Of a DNA stretch of 64,000 bases, positions 52,312 to 60,218 are shown piece by piece. Source of the DNA: Desulforamulus aeronauticus DSM 10349 (GTDB taxonomy: Bacteria > Bacillota > Desulfotomaculia > Desulfotomaculales > Desulfotomaculaceae); contig NZ_FRAR01000017.1 in assembly GCF_900142375.1 (NCBI RefSeq), positions 1 to 64,000 on the forward strand. Reading direction: 5' to 3'. Every line of letters starts with the position of its first letter. The stretch's first letter is position 1. A model generated the notes under the pieces. That model saw nothing but the letters and a program-made list of their open reading frames with translations. It searched no databases and was not told the origin of the DNA. Made by a program: the position numbers and the translations under genes.

Positions 52312-52353
52312 AGAACCGTCCCCCTGAGTCTGTCCTGAGTCTGTCCTGAGTCT
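52312..52353. repeat. Right flank of RAYT element: inverted-repeat arm and 11-bp tandem repeats
   Basis: AGAACCGTCCCC (52312-52323) is the exact reverse complement of the left arm. It is followed by 2.7 copies of CTGAGTCTGTC (52324-52353). Confidence 0.75.
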
Positions 52354-52412
52354 TGGGTAATATTTTTTAAAATGGACAATATACAATCAAAGTTATTAGG
52401 GGGGTAGCATAT

Positions 52413-54338
52413 TTGTTTGAAAATGTATTGAAAAAGGGTAAAATTGGTGGTTTAGAACTGAAAAATAGATTTGTTATGCCAGCTATGGGCTCAAGTCATG
52501 GTGATGATGGAAAGGTAAGTCAAAAATTAGTAGATTATTATGTTGCACGGGCCCGCGGAGGGTTTGGCCTGCTCACCACAGAATTCGCTTATATTGATTT
52601 AGAGGGTAAAGCAATACCAGGCCAGCTTAGGATTGACTCTGATGATATAATGCCTGGGCTTAAAACATTAGCAGATGCGATACACCAGGCAGGGGGGAAA
52701 GTACTTGTTCAAATACAGCACTCTGGACGACAGACAAATAGTGCTGTGACTGGTAGGCAGCCAGTAGCCCCATCGGCTGTCCCTTGCCCTGTTAACCTTG
52801 AGCTTCCCAGGGAACTTTCAATTGAAGAAATCTATACAGTGATAGAGAAATTTGGTGATGCAGCCCTCAGGGCTAAAAACGCTGGTTTTGACGGTGTGGA
52901 AATTCACGGTGCCCACGGTTATTTGGTGGCCCAATTTTTATCCGGTTACACGAATAAACGGGTAGACGAGTTTGGCGCAGATTTAGCAGGTCGTATGAAG
53001 TTTGCACTGGAATTAATAAAAAATATAAAAAGCAAATGCGGCAAGGATTTTCCCCTTGTGTTTAGAATCAGCGGGGAAGAAAGAGTAGACGGTGGGCTAA
53101 AGCTTAACGAGACGATACCCATTTCTAAAGCTCTGGCTGAAGCTGGGGCAGATGCCATTCATGTCTCCACAGGCGTTTATGCAAGTATGCCCTGGATGGT
53201 TGCACCTGCCAGTGTTTCTACGGGCTTTAATCTCTATGCGGCAGAGGCTATTAAAAAGGCGATCAATGTACCTGTTATTGCTGTGGGCCGTATTACGGAT
53301 CCCTTAATGGCGGAGGAAGTTATCGCCAGCGGTCGAGCTGACTTTGTTTCTTTAGGTCGAGGATCCATTGCCGATCCAGAATTCCCCAATAAAGTTGCTG
53401 AGAACAGACCACAGCAAATCTCCCCCTGTGTTGGATGTATGACAAGGTGTCAGGGTGTACCAGGAGTAACTCCCGGTGATCGTGGCGTATCCTGTATGAT
53501 CAATCCCTTTTCAGGCCATGAGGGAACAATGGAGATCACACCTACTAAAAATCCCAAAACCATTGTGGTTGTAGGCGGCGGTCCCGGAGGACTTGAGGCA
53601 GCGTGGGTTGCTGCTGCCAGAGGGCACAGGGTAACCCTATTGGAAAAGAACAACAAAGTTGGCGGTCAGTTTATAGCAGCGGCTGTGCCACCGGGAAAAC
53701 AGGATCTGGCCAAGGGCATTCGGTATTACTATGAAATGTGTAAGAAATATGATGTCAATCTCAAACTTACTATAGAAGCAGATGCAGATATGATAGTAAA
53801 CTTAAACCCTGATGAAGTTATTTTAGCTACCGGTGCGGTTCCCTTAGAGGTTCCAATACCCAATGAAGGTATTGAAGTTGTTCAGGCAGTAGATGTTTTA
53901 TTGGGAAAGGTAATGTTGGGGAAAAATGTTCTTATTGTAGGTGGTGGATTGGTAGGCCTGGAAACAGCCGAACATCTACTTAGCCAAAATCGCAGGGTTA
54001 CCATTGTTGAAATGGAGGATGCTGTAGGAAAGGATGTTCACCCAAGTATAGTATATTTTAGCCTACAAACTTTAAAAGCAGGTGGGGCTGAAATAGTAAC
54101 CAGCACAAAAGTAGAAAAGTTCAAGCAAGATGGTGCTATTTGCACAAATCCTTCTGGCACAATAGAGCTATCAGGCTTTGATATGGTGGTATTAGCAATA
54201 GGTGCAAAGTCCTATAACCCCTTAGAAAAGGAGTTAACCGGCAAGGTGAGATCATTACACGTAATTGGTGATGCGGCAAAGGCTCGCCGAGGGGTTGAGG
54301 CAATCGATGAAGGTGCACTGTTAGCCTTGAAGTTGTAA
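52413..54338 (+). CDS. Old-yellow-enzyme family flavin/Fe-S oxidoreductase (2,4-dienoyl-CoA reductase type)
   Basis: A 641-residue protein with the three-part plan of 2,4-dienoyl-CoA reductase and trimethylamine dehydrogenase: an FMN TIM barrel (1-340; HSGRQTNS and FDGVEIHGAHGYLVAQF), a 4Fe-4S site (CVGCMTRCQG with a fourth Cys 12 residues after the third), and FAD/NAD domains (VVVGGGPGGLEAAW about 385 and IVGGGLVGLETAEHL about 510). It probably reduces an enoyl-CoA, enone or enoate; the substrate is not readable. TTG 52413 follows AGGGGGGTAGCATAT. Monocistronic. Confidence 0.88.
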   Translation: MFENVLKKGKIGGLELKNRFVMPAMGSSHGDDGKVSQKLVDYYVARARGGFGLLTTEFAYIDLEGKAIPGQLRIDSDDIMPGLKTLADAIHQAGGKVLVQIQHSGRQTNSAVTGRQPVAPSAVPCPVNLELPRELSIEEIYTVIEKFGDAALRAKNAGFDGVEIHGAHGYLVAQFLSGYTNKRVDEFGADLAGRMKFALELIKNIKSKCGKDFPLVFRISGEERVDGGLKLNETIPISKALAEAGADAIHVSTGVYASMPWMVAPASVSTGFNLYAAEAIKKAINVPVIAVGRITDPLMAEEVIASGRADFVSLGRGSIADPEFPNKVAENRPQQISPCVGCMTRCQGVPGVTPGDRGVSCMINPFSGHEGTMEITPTKNPKTIVVVGGGPGGLEAAWVAAARGHRVTLLEKNNKVGGQFIAAAVPPGKQDLAKGIRYYYEMCKKYDVNLKLTIEADADMIVNLNPDEVILATGAVPLEVPIPNEGIEVVQAVDVLLGKVMLGKNVLIVGGGLVGLETAEHLLSQNRRVTIVEMEDAVGKDVHPSIVYFSLQTLKAGGAEIVTSTKVEKFKQDGAICTNPSGTIELSGFDMVVLAIGAKSYNPLEKELTGKVRSLHVIGDAAKARRGVEAIDEGALLALKL

Positions 54339-54366
54339 ATAGATAATGAGTTGGCTGTATGAAATT

Positions 54367-54400
54367 AGAGCATTGACCGTTAAAGTCAATGCTCTTTGTC
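54367..54400 (+). terminator. Intrinsic terminator of the OYE-family gene
   Basis: AGAGCATTGAC and GTCAATGCTCT with a 7-nt loop, followed by TTGTCTT. Confidence 0.8.
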
Positions 54401-54433
54401 TTGAAAAGTTATTTTTTGTTGGTAGATATTGCT

Positions 54434-55813
54434 TTATCGTCCTTGAACAGATGACTGTTTTTTACCAAACACACAGTAACTAAGATACATGAAGGCTAAC
54501 CAGCCAAGGCCGCTGTAGACACCCACCCGGAAGAAATCGTGAAAGTAGAAGGTAACCATAATGGAAACCAGCAGGATAATCCCGATACCCGGTAGAATGG
54601 GGTGCAAGGGCATTCTGGTGGGTAATGGCTCGGCTTCCTGGCGCTCCCGGGCAGCCCGGAAGAAGAAGAAGGTCACCAGTACCATGGTCCACACGAATAG
54701 TGCACCAAACAGGGCAATACCAAAGGTGTAAAGATACGCATGTTCGTCACCAAAGGTTTGGAGTATCACAGCTAAGGCAATACCACCGGTGGAAGCCAAC
54801 AAAGCGTAGACAGGAGTGCCAGCTCGACTTAACTTCCCCAGGAAGGAAGGTGCTTGATTACCACGGGCCAGGGAAAACATCATCCGGGAGGTTAAATACA
54901 AGTTTGCATTCATACTGGATAAAGCGGCAGTCAGTACAACAAAGTTCATAATACCTGCTGCATAAGGAATACCGATGGTGCTAAAGACCTTGACAAAGGG
55001 ACTTACTTTGCCCCCAGCTTCTACCCAAGGTACCACGCAGAGCATAATCAAAAGACTGCACAGATAGAAGAGGATTAACCGCAGGACCATGGTGCGCATG
55101 GCTTTCGGTACGGCCTTTTGGGGGTCCTTGGCTTCACCGGAGGTAACAGCCACTACCTCAACACCGATAAAGCTAAAGATGGCCATCACCACACCCATCC
55201 AGACACCTTTAAGTCCCAAGGGTAGAAATCCATCATGTTTGGTTAGGTTGGAAAAACCAAGGGGTTCAGTGCCGATGCCAAAAAGTACAGCAATACCTGT
55301 GATAATAAAGAAAACAATAGCGGTTACTTTAATTAAAGCGAACCAGTATTCAAAGGCACCAAAATTGGCTACCGAACGGGCATTCATATAAATCATCAGG
55401 GCAGAGAAGGCTAGCATCCAGACCCAGCCGGGGATGTTGGGGAACCAGTACTGCATATAAATACCTGCTGCTACGACCTCACCGCCAACGGCAATCACCT
55501 GACAGGCCCAGTAGGTGTAACGTACGGACCAGCCGGCAAAGGGTCCAACATACATTTCTGCATAAGCACCAAAGGAACCGGCTGTCGGATGGGCCACAGC
55601 CATTTCAGAAAGGCAGCCCATCATAATGAGGGCACAGGTGGCAGCAATAACATAACTCAGAATGACACCGGGTCCCGCTAAACTTACAGCAAAGCCGCTG
55701 CCGAAAAATAAGCCGGTGCCGATGGCACTGCCCAGGGCAATCATTGTCAATTGTCTTTGGGATAGTTCGCGGTGTAATCCCTGTTCTCTTTCTACTACAT
55801 GGTTTTTGCTCAT
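54434..55813 (-). CDS. APC-family amino acid permease, predicted aromatic/tryptophan uptake
   Basis: A 459-residue, 12-helix amino acid permease of the AroP/GabP/AnsP branch. The helix 1 motif SAIGTGLFFGSGFAVSLAGP and helix 2-3 SEMAVAHPTAGSFGAYAEMYVG are present, with GVEVVAVTSGEAKDP at helix 6. The substrate cannot be told from sequence alone in this branch. Its leader, however, carries arrays of GAG/UAG triplets typical of TRAP binding, which in Bacillus control tryptophan biosynthesis and transport genes, so tryptophan is the best guess. ATG 55813 follows GAGGGGAG, a ribosome site that is itself part of the third triplet cluster. Monocistronic. Confidence 0.85.
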   Translation of the reverse strand: MSKNHVVEREQGLHRELSQRQLTMIALGSAIGTGLFFGSGFAVSLAGPGVILSYVIAATCALIMMGCLSEMAVAHPTAGSFGAYAEMYVGPFAGWSVRYTYWACQVIAVGGEVVAAGIYMQYWFPNIPGWVWMLAFSALMIYMNARSVANFGAFEYWFALIKVTAIVFFIITGIAVLFGIGTEPLGFSNLTKHDGFLPLGLKGVWMGVVMAIFSFIGVEVVAVTSGEAKDPQKAVPKAMRTMVLRLILFYLCSLLIMLCVVPWVEAGGKVSPFVKVFSTIGIPYAAGIMNFVVLTAALSSMNANLYLTSRMMFSLARGNQAPSFLGKLSRAGTPVYALLASTGGIALAVILQTFGDEHAYLYTFGIALFGALFVWTMVLVTFFFFRAARERQEAEPLPTRMPLHPILPGIGIILLVSIMVTFYFHDFFRVGVYSGLGWLAFMYLSYCVFGKKQSSVQGR

Positions 55814-55816
55814 GAG

Positions 55817-55834
55817 CTAAGCTCCCCTCTACTC
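55817..55834 (-). promoter_or_regulatory. TRAP triplet cluster overlapping the permease ribosome binding site
   Basis: Transcript order GAG-UA-GAG-GG-GAG-CU-UAG ends 4 nt before AUG 55813 and contains the Shine-Dalgarno GAGGGGAG. A further GAG follows inside codons 1-2. Bound protein would block the ribosome, as in the trpP and pabA mRNAs of B. subtilis. Confidence 0.75.
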
Positions 55835-55835
55835 T

Positions 55836-55861
55836 AAAAATAAAAATCGCCTACTAGGCGA
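55836..55861 (-). terminator. Second attenuator terminator
   Basis: On the minus strand TCGCCT-AGT-AGGCGA is followed by TTTTTATTTTT, 23 nt before the start codon. GAGG of cluster 2 can pair with CCTC that precedes the stem, giving a possible antiterminator. Confidence 0.8.
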
Positions 55862-55931
55862 GGTCTTCTATAGTTCTCCCTCAGCTCTACTCCACTAAGC
55901 TAACGAATCTTATTTACGTTATCATGAAAAG

Positions 55932-55953
55932 CAAAAAAACCGCCACTAGGCGG
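55932..55953 (-). terminator. First attenuator terminator
   Basis: On the minus strand CCGCC-TAGT-GGCGG is followed by seven Ts, directly downstream of triplet cluster 1. Confidence 0.85.
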
Positions 55954-56044
55954 AGGTCAGCTCATACTATGCTGCACTCAGCTCTTCTCGACTCATCTCA
56001 GCTTATTTTGTTGTTAAAAGGTAATCCTCAGCTATCTCTATTTC

Positions 56045-56073
56045 ATTATACTGTAAAGCTAAACTCCTGCCAA
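56045..56073 (-). promoter_or_regulatory. Sigma-A promoter of the permease leader
   Basis: On the minus strand TTGGCA (56073-56068) and a perfect TATAAT (56050-56045) are separated by exactly 17 nt. The expected start site near 56038 yields a leader of about 225 nt that begins with UAG/GAG triplets. Confidence 0.8.
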
Positions 56074-56171
56074 TATAAATTATTACTATATTTTTGCGTT
56101 TACAATGGACAAGCTTATCCGTTAACATTATAGGTATGACTGTAATCTCTTAATACAAGGAGTGGGAAGCT

Positions 56172-56951
56172 GTGTTTGATTTACGAGTTGTAGTAGAGGA
56201 GGTTCGCGGGTTTTGTGATTTACCTATGCGATCCGGGGACTATTTTGAGGTGAGAGGCGGCAGAATTATCGTTCCAGAAGGGAAGCATATTTGCCTTTGG
56301 GCATTGTCTGCAATGCTGCCTATGTTTCCTGCCAAGCAGAGAAAGATAGATGAGGAGAACGATTGGCTTCCCAGTACTCAACATATGTGTTGTCCAGATC
56401 CCAACGGTATGGTTATTTATCGCATCGATAGAATAGCGGATGACAGTAGCAATACTCAGCAGGCAGTAAAGAAAGTCGAGCAAGAGAGGAACAAGCCGTT
56501 CCCACGGATGCTAGTTGACGAAAAAGTATGTACAGGCTGTCGCTCCTGTGAGTTGGCCTGTAGTTTTCATAAAAAGGGCTTTTTTCTGGCGGAAGAAGCC
56601 AGAGTACGGGTCATGAAAGACGAAGAGAACGGTCTGGATCGTCCTCAGGTTTGTCGGCAATGTGGCAATGCTCGCTGTGTTCAGGCCTGTCCCGAGGGAG
56701 CACTGGAACGTCATCCGGAAACCCATGCAATAATACTAAATGCGGAACTCTGTGTGGGCTGCGCTGCTTGTGCTGAAGCCTGTCCCTTTGGGTCCATCCA
56801 TTTTAAAGAGCAGCAACCGGTTATTTGTGATTTATGTGGGGGGGACCCTAGGTGTATTGAACGCTGTGCCACCGGGGCCCTGCGTTTTGGGCGGGCCGGG
56901 GAGGCGGCTCTTAAAGGTGGTGCCAGGGCTGTCATGAAGGGAGGGCAATAA
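56172..56951 (+). CDS. TIGR04076-domain and four-cluster-type ferredoxin fusion, AOR partner
   Basis: A 259-residue protein. Residues 1-85 match the TIGR04076 domain (GDYFEVRGGRIIVPEG, CLWALSAMLPMFPAKQR, CCPDPNGMVIYRIDRI), and residues about 110-245 are a HycB/DMSO-reductase-subunit-like ferredoxin with CTGCRSCELAC, CRQCGNARCVQACP, CVGCAACAEACPFG and CDLCGGDPRCIERC, so up to four clusters. It lies 2 nt before an AOR gene and is probably its electron acceptor. GTG 56172 is used; GGAGTGGGAAGCT precedes it. The fusion of these two domains is worth noting. Confidence 0.85.
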   Translation: MFDLRVVVEEVRGFCDLPMRSGDYFEVRGGRIIVPEGKHICLWALSAMLPMFPAKQRKIDEENDWLPSTQHMCCPDPNGMVIYRIDRIADDSSNTQQAVKKVEQERNKPFPRMLVDEKVCTGCRSCELACSFHKKGFFLAEEARVRVMKDEENGLDRPQVCRQCGNARCVQACPEGALERHPETHAIILNAELCVGCAACAEACPFGSIHFKEQQPVICDLCGGDPRCIERCATGALRFGRAGEAALKGGARAVMKGGQ

Positions 56952-56953
56952 CG

Positions 56954-58858
56954 ATGCTTTATGGTTATGGAGGTAAAGTATTGCGCGTAAATTTGACCTC
57001 CGGTACTTTTTCGGTGGAGCCCTTGGAACAGGAGCTGGCTCGGTTATACCTGGGAGGCCGGGGTTTTAACATGCGCCGGTTATATGATGAGATTCCCGCC
57101 CGCTTGGATGGGCTAAGCCCGGAAAATAAAATGTTTTTTTCAGTGGGCCCACTGGTAGGGACCATGTTTCCCGGGGCAGCCAGATTTAATGTCAGTGCTA
57201 AATCTCCCCAGACAGGTATTTTAGGCGATTCCAATGCCGGTGGATTCTTTGGGCCGGAATTAAAATTTGCCGGTTTCGATCAGGTGATTATTGAAGGCAA
57301 AGCCCCGGAGCCGGTATACTTGTATATCCATAATGACAAGATAGAACTTAGGGATGCCAAACATCTATGGGGTCTGGATGTCTGGGATACCCAGCGGGTT
57401 ATTTTGCAAGAACTCAAGGATCGGAGAGTGCAGGTAGCTGCCATTGGGACAGCAGCGGAGAACGGTGTGCGTTTTGCCGGTGTTTTTGCCAACCTGGTTA
57501 GGGCGGCAGCCCGTACTGGTATGGGCACTGTGATGGGGGCGAAGAATCTTAAGGCTATTGCTGTCAGGGGCACTAACCCGGTACGGGTGGCAAATCCTGC
57601 ATTGTTTGCCGAATTGATGAAGGATATTGACAGTGCCGTTTATAGTCATCGGGAGTATCCCGGCCGGGCTCTCATGGGTACTACGAAACTGGTGCACGCT
57701 TTAAATGAGGCAGGCTGTTTGGCCACCCGTCACTTTCAAACCGGCCGCTTCGAGGCAGCAGAATCTGTCAGTGGAGAGTTTTTGGCGGAGACTGTGAAGA
57801 AGAAATCCAAATCTTGCTTTGGTTGTGTTATTCCCTGCAGCCGTTTCTTTGAGGTTAAGCAGGGTCCCTTTGCCGGTTTAAAGAGTGAAGGGCCGGAGTT
57901 TGAAGGTCTGGCAGGCTTTAGTTCACGGGTGGGGGTAACAGATCTGGCTGCCTCCCTCAAGGGAGTGGACCTTTGTAACCGTTACGGAATGGATGTCATT
58001 ACCACCTCGGAAGTGATTTCCTTTGCCATGGAACTCTATCAAAGGGGTATTATTTCCCAGTCAGAAGCGGATGGTTTGGATTTATCCTGGGGTAACACCG
58101 CTACGGTCCTTACCCTTATTGATAAGATCAACCGCAGAGAGGGATTTGGCGATATACTGGCCGATGGCGTGAGGGAGGCAGCCCGCAAAATTGGCCGGGG
58201 TTCCGAGGAATATGCCCTTCATGTCAAGGGCTTGGAGTTATTCCAGGCCGACCCGCGGGGTCTTAAGGCCTATGCCTTAGGCTATGCCGTGGCCAGCCGG
58301 GGCGGTGATCATTTGCGTTCGGAGCCTTCCTTTGAATTTAGTGAGGATGCCGAGGCAGGTCAGAGAATGTACGGACATGCGGATGCTGCTTTCCGGTTAA
58401 AATATAAAGGCAAGGGACGAGTGGTTAAACATTATGAAGAATGGTCGGCCTTATCCGATTGCTTGGAGGCTTGTAAAAATACCATCGTTAATATGGAAAT
58501 AATCGACTACCCTCTGACGGCTAAGCTACTAAAAGCTGTGGTCGGTTGGGAGATGAGCGGTGAAGAAGTGCAAGCTGTTTGTGAACGGGTAGTGAATCTG
58601 GAAAGAGTCTTTAACACCCGAGAGGGTCTAACCAGAGAGAATGACACCTTGCCCAAACGTTTTACCCATGAACCGCTGCCCGCGGATTCCGGTCCCTCCG
58701 CCGGGAGCGTGGTTGAACTGGAACCCATGTTGGATGAGTATTACCAAGCCAGGGGCTGGGATATCACCACCGGACGGCCTACGGGAAGTAAACTAAGGGA
58801 ATTGGGGCTGGCTAAGGAAGCCTTAGAACTTAAGGAGCGTGGCCTGATTCATGATTGA
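56954..58858 (+). CDS. aor: Aldehyde:ferredoxin oxidoreductase (AOR family)
   Basis: A 634-residue tungsten- or molybdenum-pterin enzyme of the AOR family, oxidising aldehydes to acids with ferredoxin as acceptor. N-terminal GYGGKVLRVNLTSGTFSVE and LYLGGRGFNMRRLYDEI are typical, pterin binding has RAAARTGMGTVMGAKNLKAI, and the 4Fe-4S Cys are CFGCVIPC (about residue 288-295) with the distal Cys in DCLEACKNT (about residue 510). It is followed by an overlapping MoaD gene and preceded by its ferredoxin. Sulfate reducers use such enzymes for alcohol or aromatic aldehyde oxidation. Confidence 0.93.
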   Translation: MLYGYGGKVLRVNLTSGTFSVEPLEQELARLYLGGRGFNMRRLYDEIPARLDGLSPENKMFFSVGPLVGTMFPGAARFNVSAKSPQTGILGDSNAGGFFGPELKFAGFDQVIIEGKAPEPVYLYIHNDKIELRDAKHLWGLDVWDTQRVILQELKDRRVQVAAIGTAAENGVRFAGVFANLVRAAARTGMGTVMGAKNLKAIAVRGTNPVRVANPALFAELMKDIDSAVYSHREYPGRALMGTTKLVHALNEAGCLATRHFQTGRFEAAESVSGEFLAETVKKKSKSCFGCVIPCSRFFEVKQGPFAGLKSEGPEFEGLAGFSSRVGVTDLAASLKGVDLCNRYGMDVITTSEVISFAMELYQRGIISQSEADGLDLSWGNTATVLTLIDKINRREGFGDILADGVREAARKIGRGSEEYALHVKGLELFQADPRGLKAYALGYAVASRGGDHLRSEPSFEFSEDAEAGQRMYGHADAAFRLKYKGKGRVVKHYEEWSALSDCLEACKNTIVNMEIIDYPLTAKLLKAVVGWEMSGEEVQAVCERVVNLERVFNTREGLTRENDTLPKRFTHEPLPADSGPSAGSVVELEPMLDEYYQARGWDITTGRPTGSKLRELGLAKEALELKERGLIHD

Positions 58859-59147
58859 GCATAGCCCTGTGCGGATTACGATCCGTTATTTAGGGGTAGT
58901 TCGTTTAATGTCTGGACGGAAAGAGGATGTATTGCAATTTTGTCAACCGGTTACCGTGGAGGAAGTATTGGCTCGGATTAAAGAGTTGTTGCCTGATCAA
59001 ACCTATTTAGAGCTCGTACGGCAGACCTTAGTATTGTCTCCTTTGCCGACAGAGCCGGGTATTGTTTTATCAATGCCCAAGGATGCTGGCAAAATAATGA
59101 AGGATGGCGATTGTTTAACTGTGGTTACCCCGGTTACCGGAGGCTAA
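58851..59147 (+). CDS. MoaD/ThiS-like sulfur carrier, AOR-associated
   Basis: A 98-residue ubiquitin-fold protein ending in GG, needed for thiocarboxylate formation. It has the MoaD pattern ITIRYLGVVRLMSGRKEDV, VTVEEVLARIKELLP and GDCLTVVTPVTGG. AOR operons often carry such a protein, probably for tungstopterin synthesis. The start overlaps the AOR stop by 8 nt, so translation is coupled. A general molybdopterin synthase role is not excluded. Confidence 0.88.
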   Translation: MIEHSPVRITIRYLGVVRLMSGRKEDVLQFCQPVTVEEVLARIKELLPDQTYLELVRQTLVLSPLPTEPGIVLSMPKDAGKIMKDGDCLTVVTPVTGG

Positions 59148-59224
59148 GCACAGTTTTTCGTACACGTTCATAAGTATAAATATTCTATGGATGAAAAAGC
59201 CAAGTTTTTCTAAGGGGTGGGAAT

Positions 59225-60175
59225 ATGAGAACATGCTCCTCAGTTTTAGAGGCCATTGGTAGGACGCCGCTGATTGAATTATCCCGTATAGCCAAGGACT
59301 TGCCCGGTAGAATTTATGCGAAAGCTGAATTTATGAATCCGACGGGCAGTATGAAAGACCGTATTGCCCTAAAAATGATTGAGCAAGCGGAGCAGGAGGG
59401 GAAATTAAAACCAGGGGCCATTGTTTTAGAGGAAACCAGTGGCAATACTGGTATTGGCTTGGCCATGGTTTGTGCCATTAAGGGTTATCAATTTATGGCT
59501 GTTATGTCTGAAGGAAATAGCCCCGAACGTCGGCAAATCCTACAAGCCATGGGTGCTAAGGTGGAACTGGTGCCTCAGATGCCCGATGGCAAACCGGGGC
59601 AGGTGACAGGCGAGGATTTAGCCTTAGTGGAAAAACGAGCCACGGAAATGGCCAAAGAGCTAGGTGCCTTTCTGGTGAACCAATTTTATAATCCGAATAA
59701 TTGTGTTGCCCATTATGAAACCACAGCCCAGGAAATTTGGCAACAAATGGAGGGGAAGATTGATTATTTTCTAGATGTGGTTGGTACCTCCGGTACCTTT
59801 ACTGGCATTGCCAGGGCATTAAAGGAGAAGGACCCCAACATCAAGTGCTGGGTGGTAGAACCTGCCACTGCGGCTGTCTTAGCCGGTAAACCCATTACCA
59901 ATCCCCGGCATGTATTGCAGGGCTCCAGTTATGCCAAAATTCCGGATCTCTGGGACAAAGCGGTTTGTGATGATTATATTACTGTCACCGATGGAGAAGC
60001 CATTCGGGCGGCCCGCCGCTTAGCCACTGAGGAGGGGCTGCTGTGTGGTTACACGGCAGGCGGCAATGTAGCGGCCGCTACCAGAATTGCCGGTTGGTGC
60101 GATCCCGATGCCAGAATTGTCACCATTTTATGTGACAGCGGGATGAAGTATTTGAGTACCGACTTGTTTAAGTAA
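59225..60175 (+). CDS. cysK: Cysteine synthase (O-acetylserine sulfhydrylase)
   Basis: A 316-residue PLP-dependent cysteine synthase or close relative, joining sulfide with O-acetylserine. The PLP Lys is in NPTGSMKDRIALKMI, the asparagine loop is ETSGNTGIGLAMV, the phosphate loop is VVGTSGTFTGIARAL, and the end has CDSGMKYLST. A cystathionine beta-synthase-like specificity cannot be ruled out. ATG 59225 follows AAGGGGTGGGAAT. It is separated from the AOR cassette by 77 nt and ends in a strong terminator. Confidence 0.92.
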   Translation: MRTCSSVLEAIGRTPLIELSRIAKDLPGRIYAKAEFMNPTGSMKDRIALKMIEQAEQEGKLKPGAIVLEETSGNTGIGLAMVCAIKGYQFMAVMSEGNSPERRQILQAMGAKVELVPQMPDGKPGQVTGEDLALVEKRATEMAKELGAFLVNQFYNPNNCVAHYETTAQEIWQQMEGKIDYFLDVVGTSGTFTGIARALKEKDPNIKCWVVEPATAAVLAGKPITNPRHVLQGSSYAKIPDLWDKAVCDDYITVTDGEAIRAARRLATEEGLLCGYTAGGNVAAATRIAGWCDPDARIVTILCDSGMKYLSTDLFK

Positions 60176-60177
60176 AA

Positions 60178-60218
60178 AAGTTTCCCGGCTTTCTAAGCCT
60201 GGGAAACTTTTATTTTTT
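60178..60218. terminator. Bidirectional intrinsic terminator
   Basis: AAAGTTTCCC and GGGAAACTTT with an inner GGCTT/AAGCC, followed by TATTTTTT. It lies between convergent cysK and the VanW-type gene and overlaps the latter's stop. Confidence 0.85.

Larger units (their letters stand above)
55809..56040 (-). promoter_or_regulatory. Tandem TRAP-type attenuator leader of the amino acid permease
   Basis: Read on the minus strand, NAG triplets recur at a 5-nt period. Cluster 1 spans 56004-55961: triplets AAG, five GAG, CAG, UAG and GAG at starts spaced 5,5,5,5,5,5,5,6, with GAG and UAG copies at 56027-56034 in the same phase. Terminator 1 (55953-55932) follows. Cluster 2 (55902-55868) has UAG, UAG and four GAG, then UAG, before terminator 2 (55861-55836). 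Cluster 3 has GAG, GAG, GAG and UAG at exact 5-nt steps (55834-55817) over the ribosome site. TRAP binds 11 such triplets when tryptophan is present. The layout implies attenuation twice and then translational repression. Confidence 0.8.

Noticed and set aside
55814-56171. T-box, lysine or other metabolite riboswitch upstream of the permease
   Set aside because: No T-box sequence, specifier loop or known riboswitch core is visible; the regular 5-nt GAG/UAG triplets explain the leader much better.
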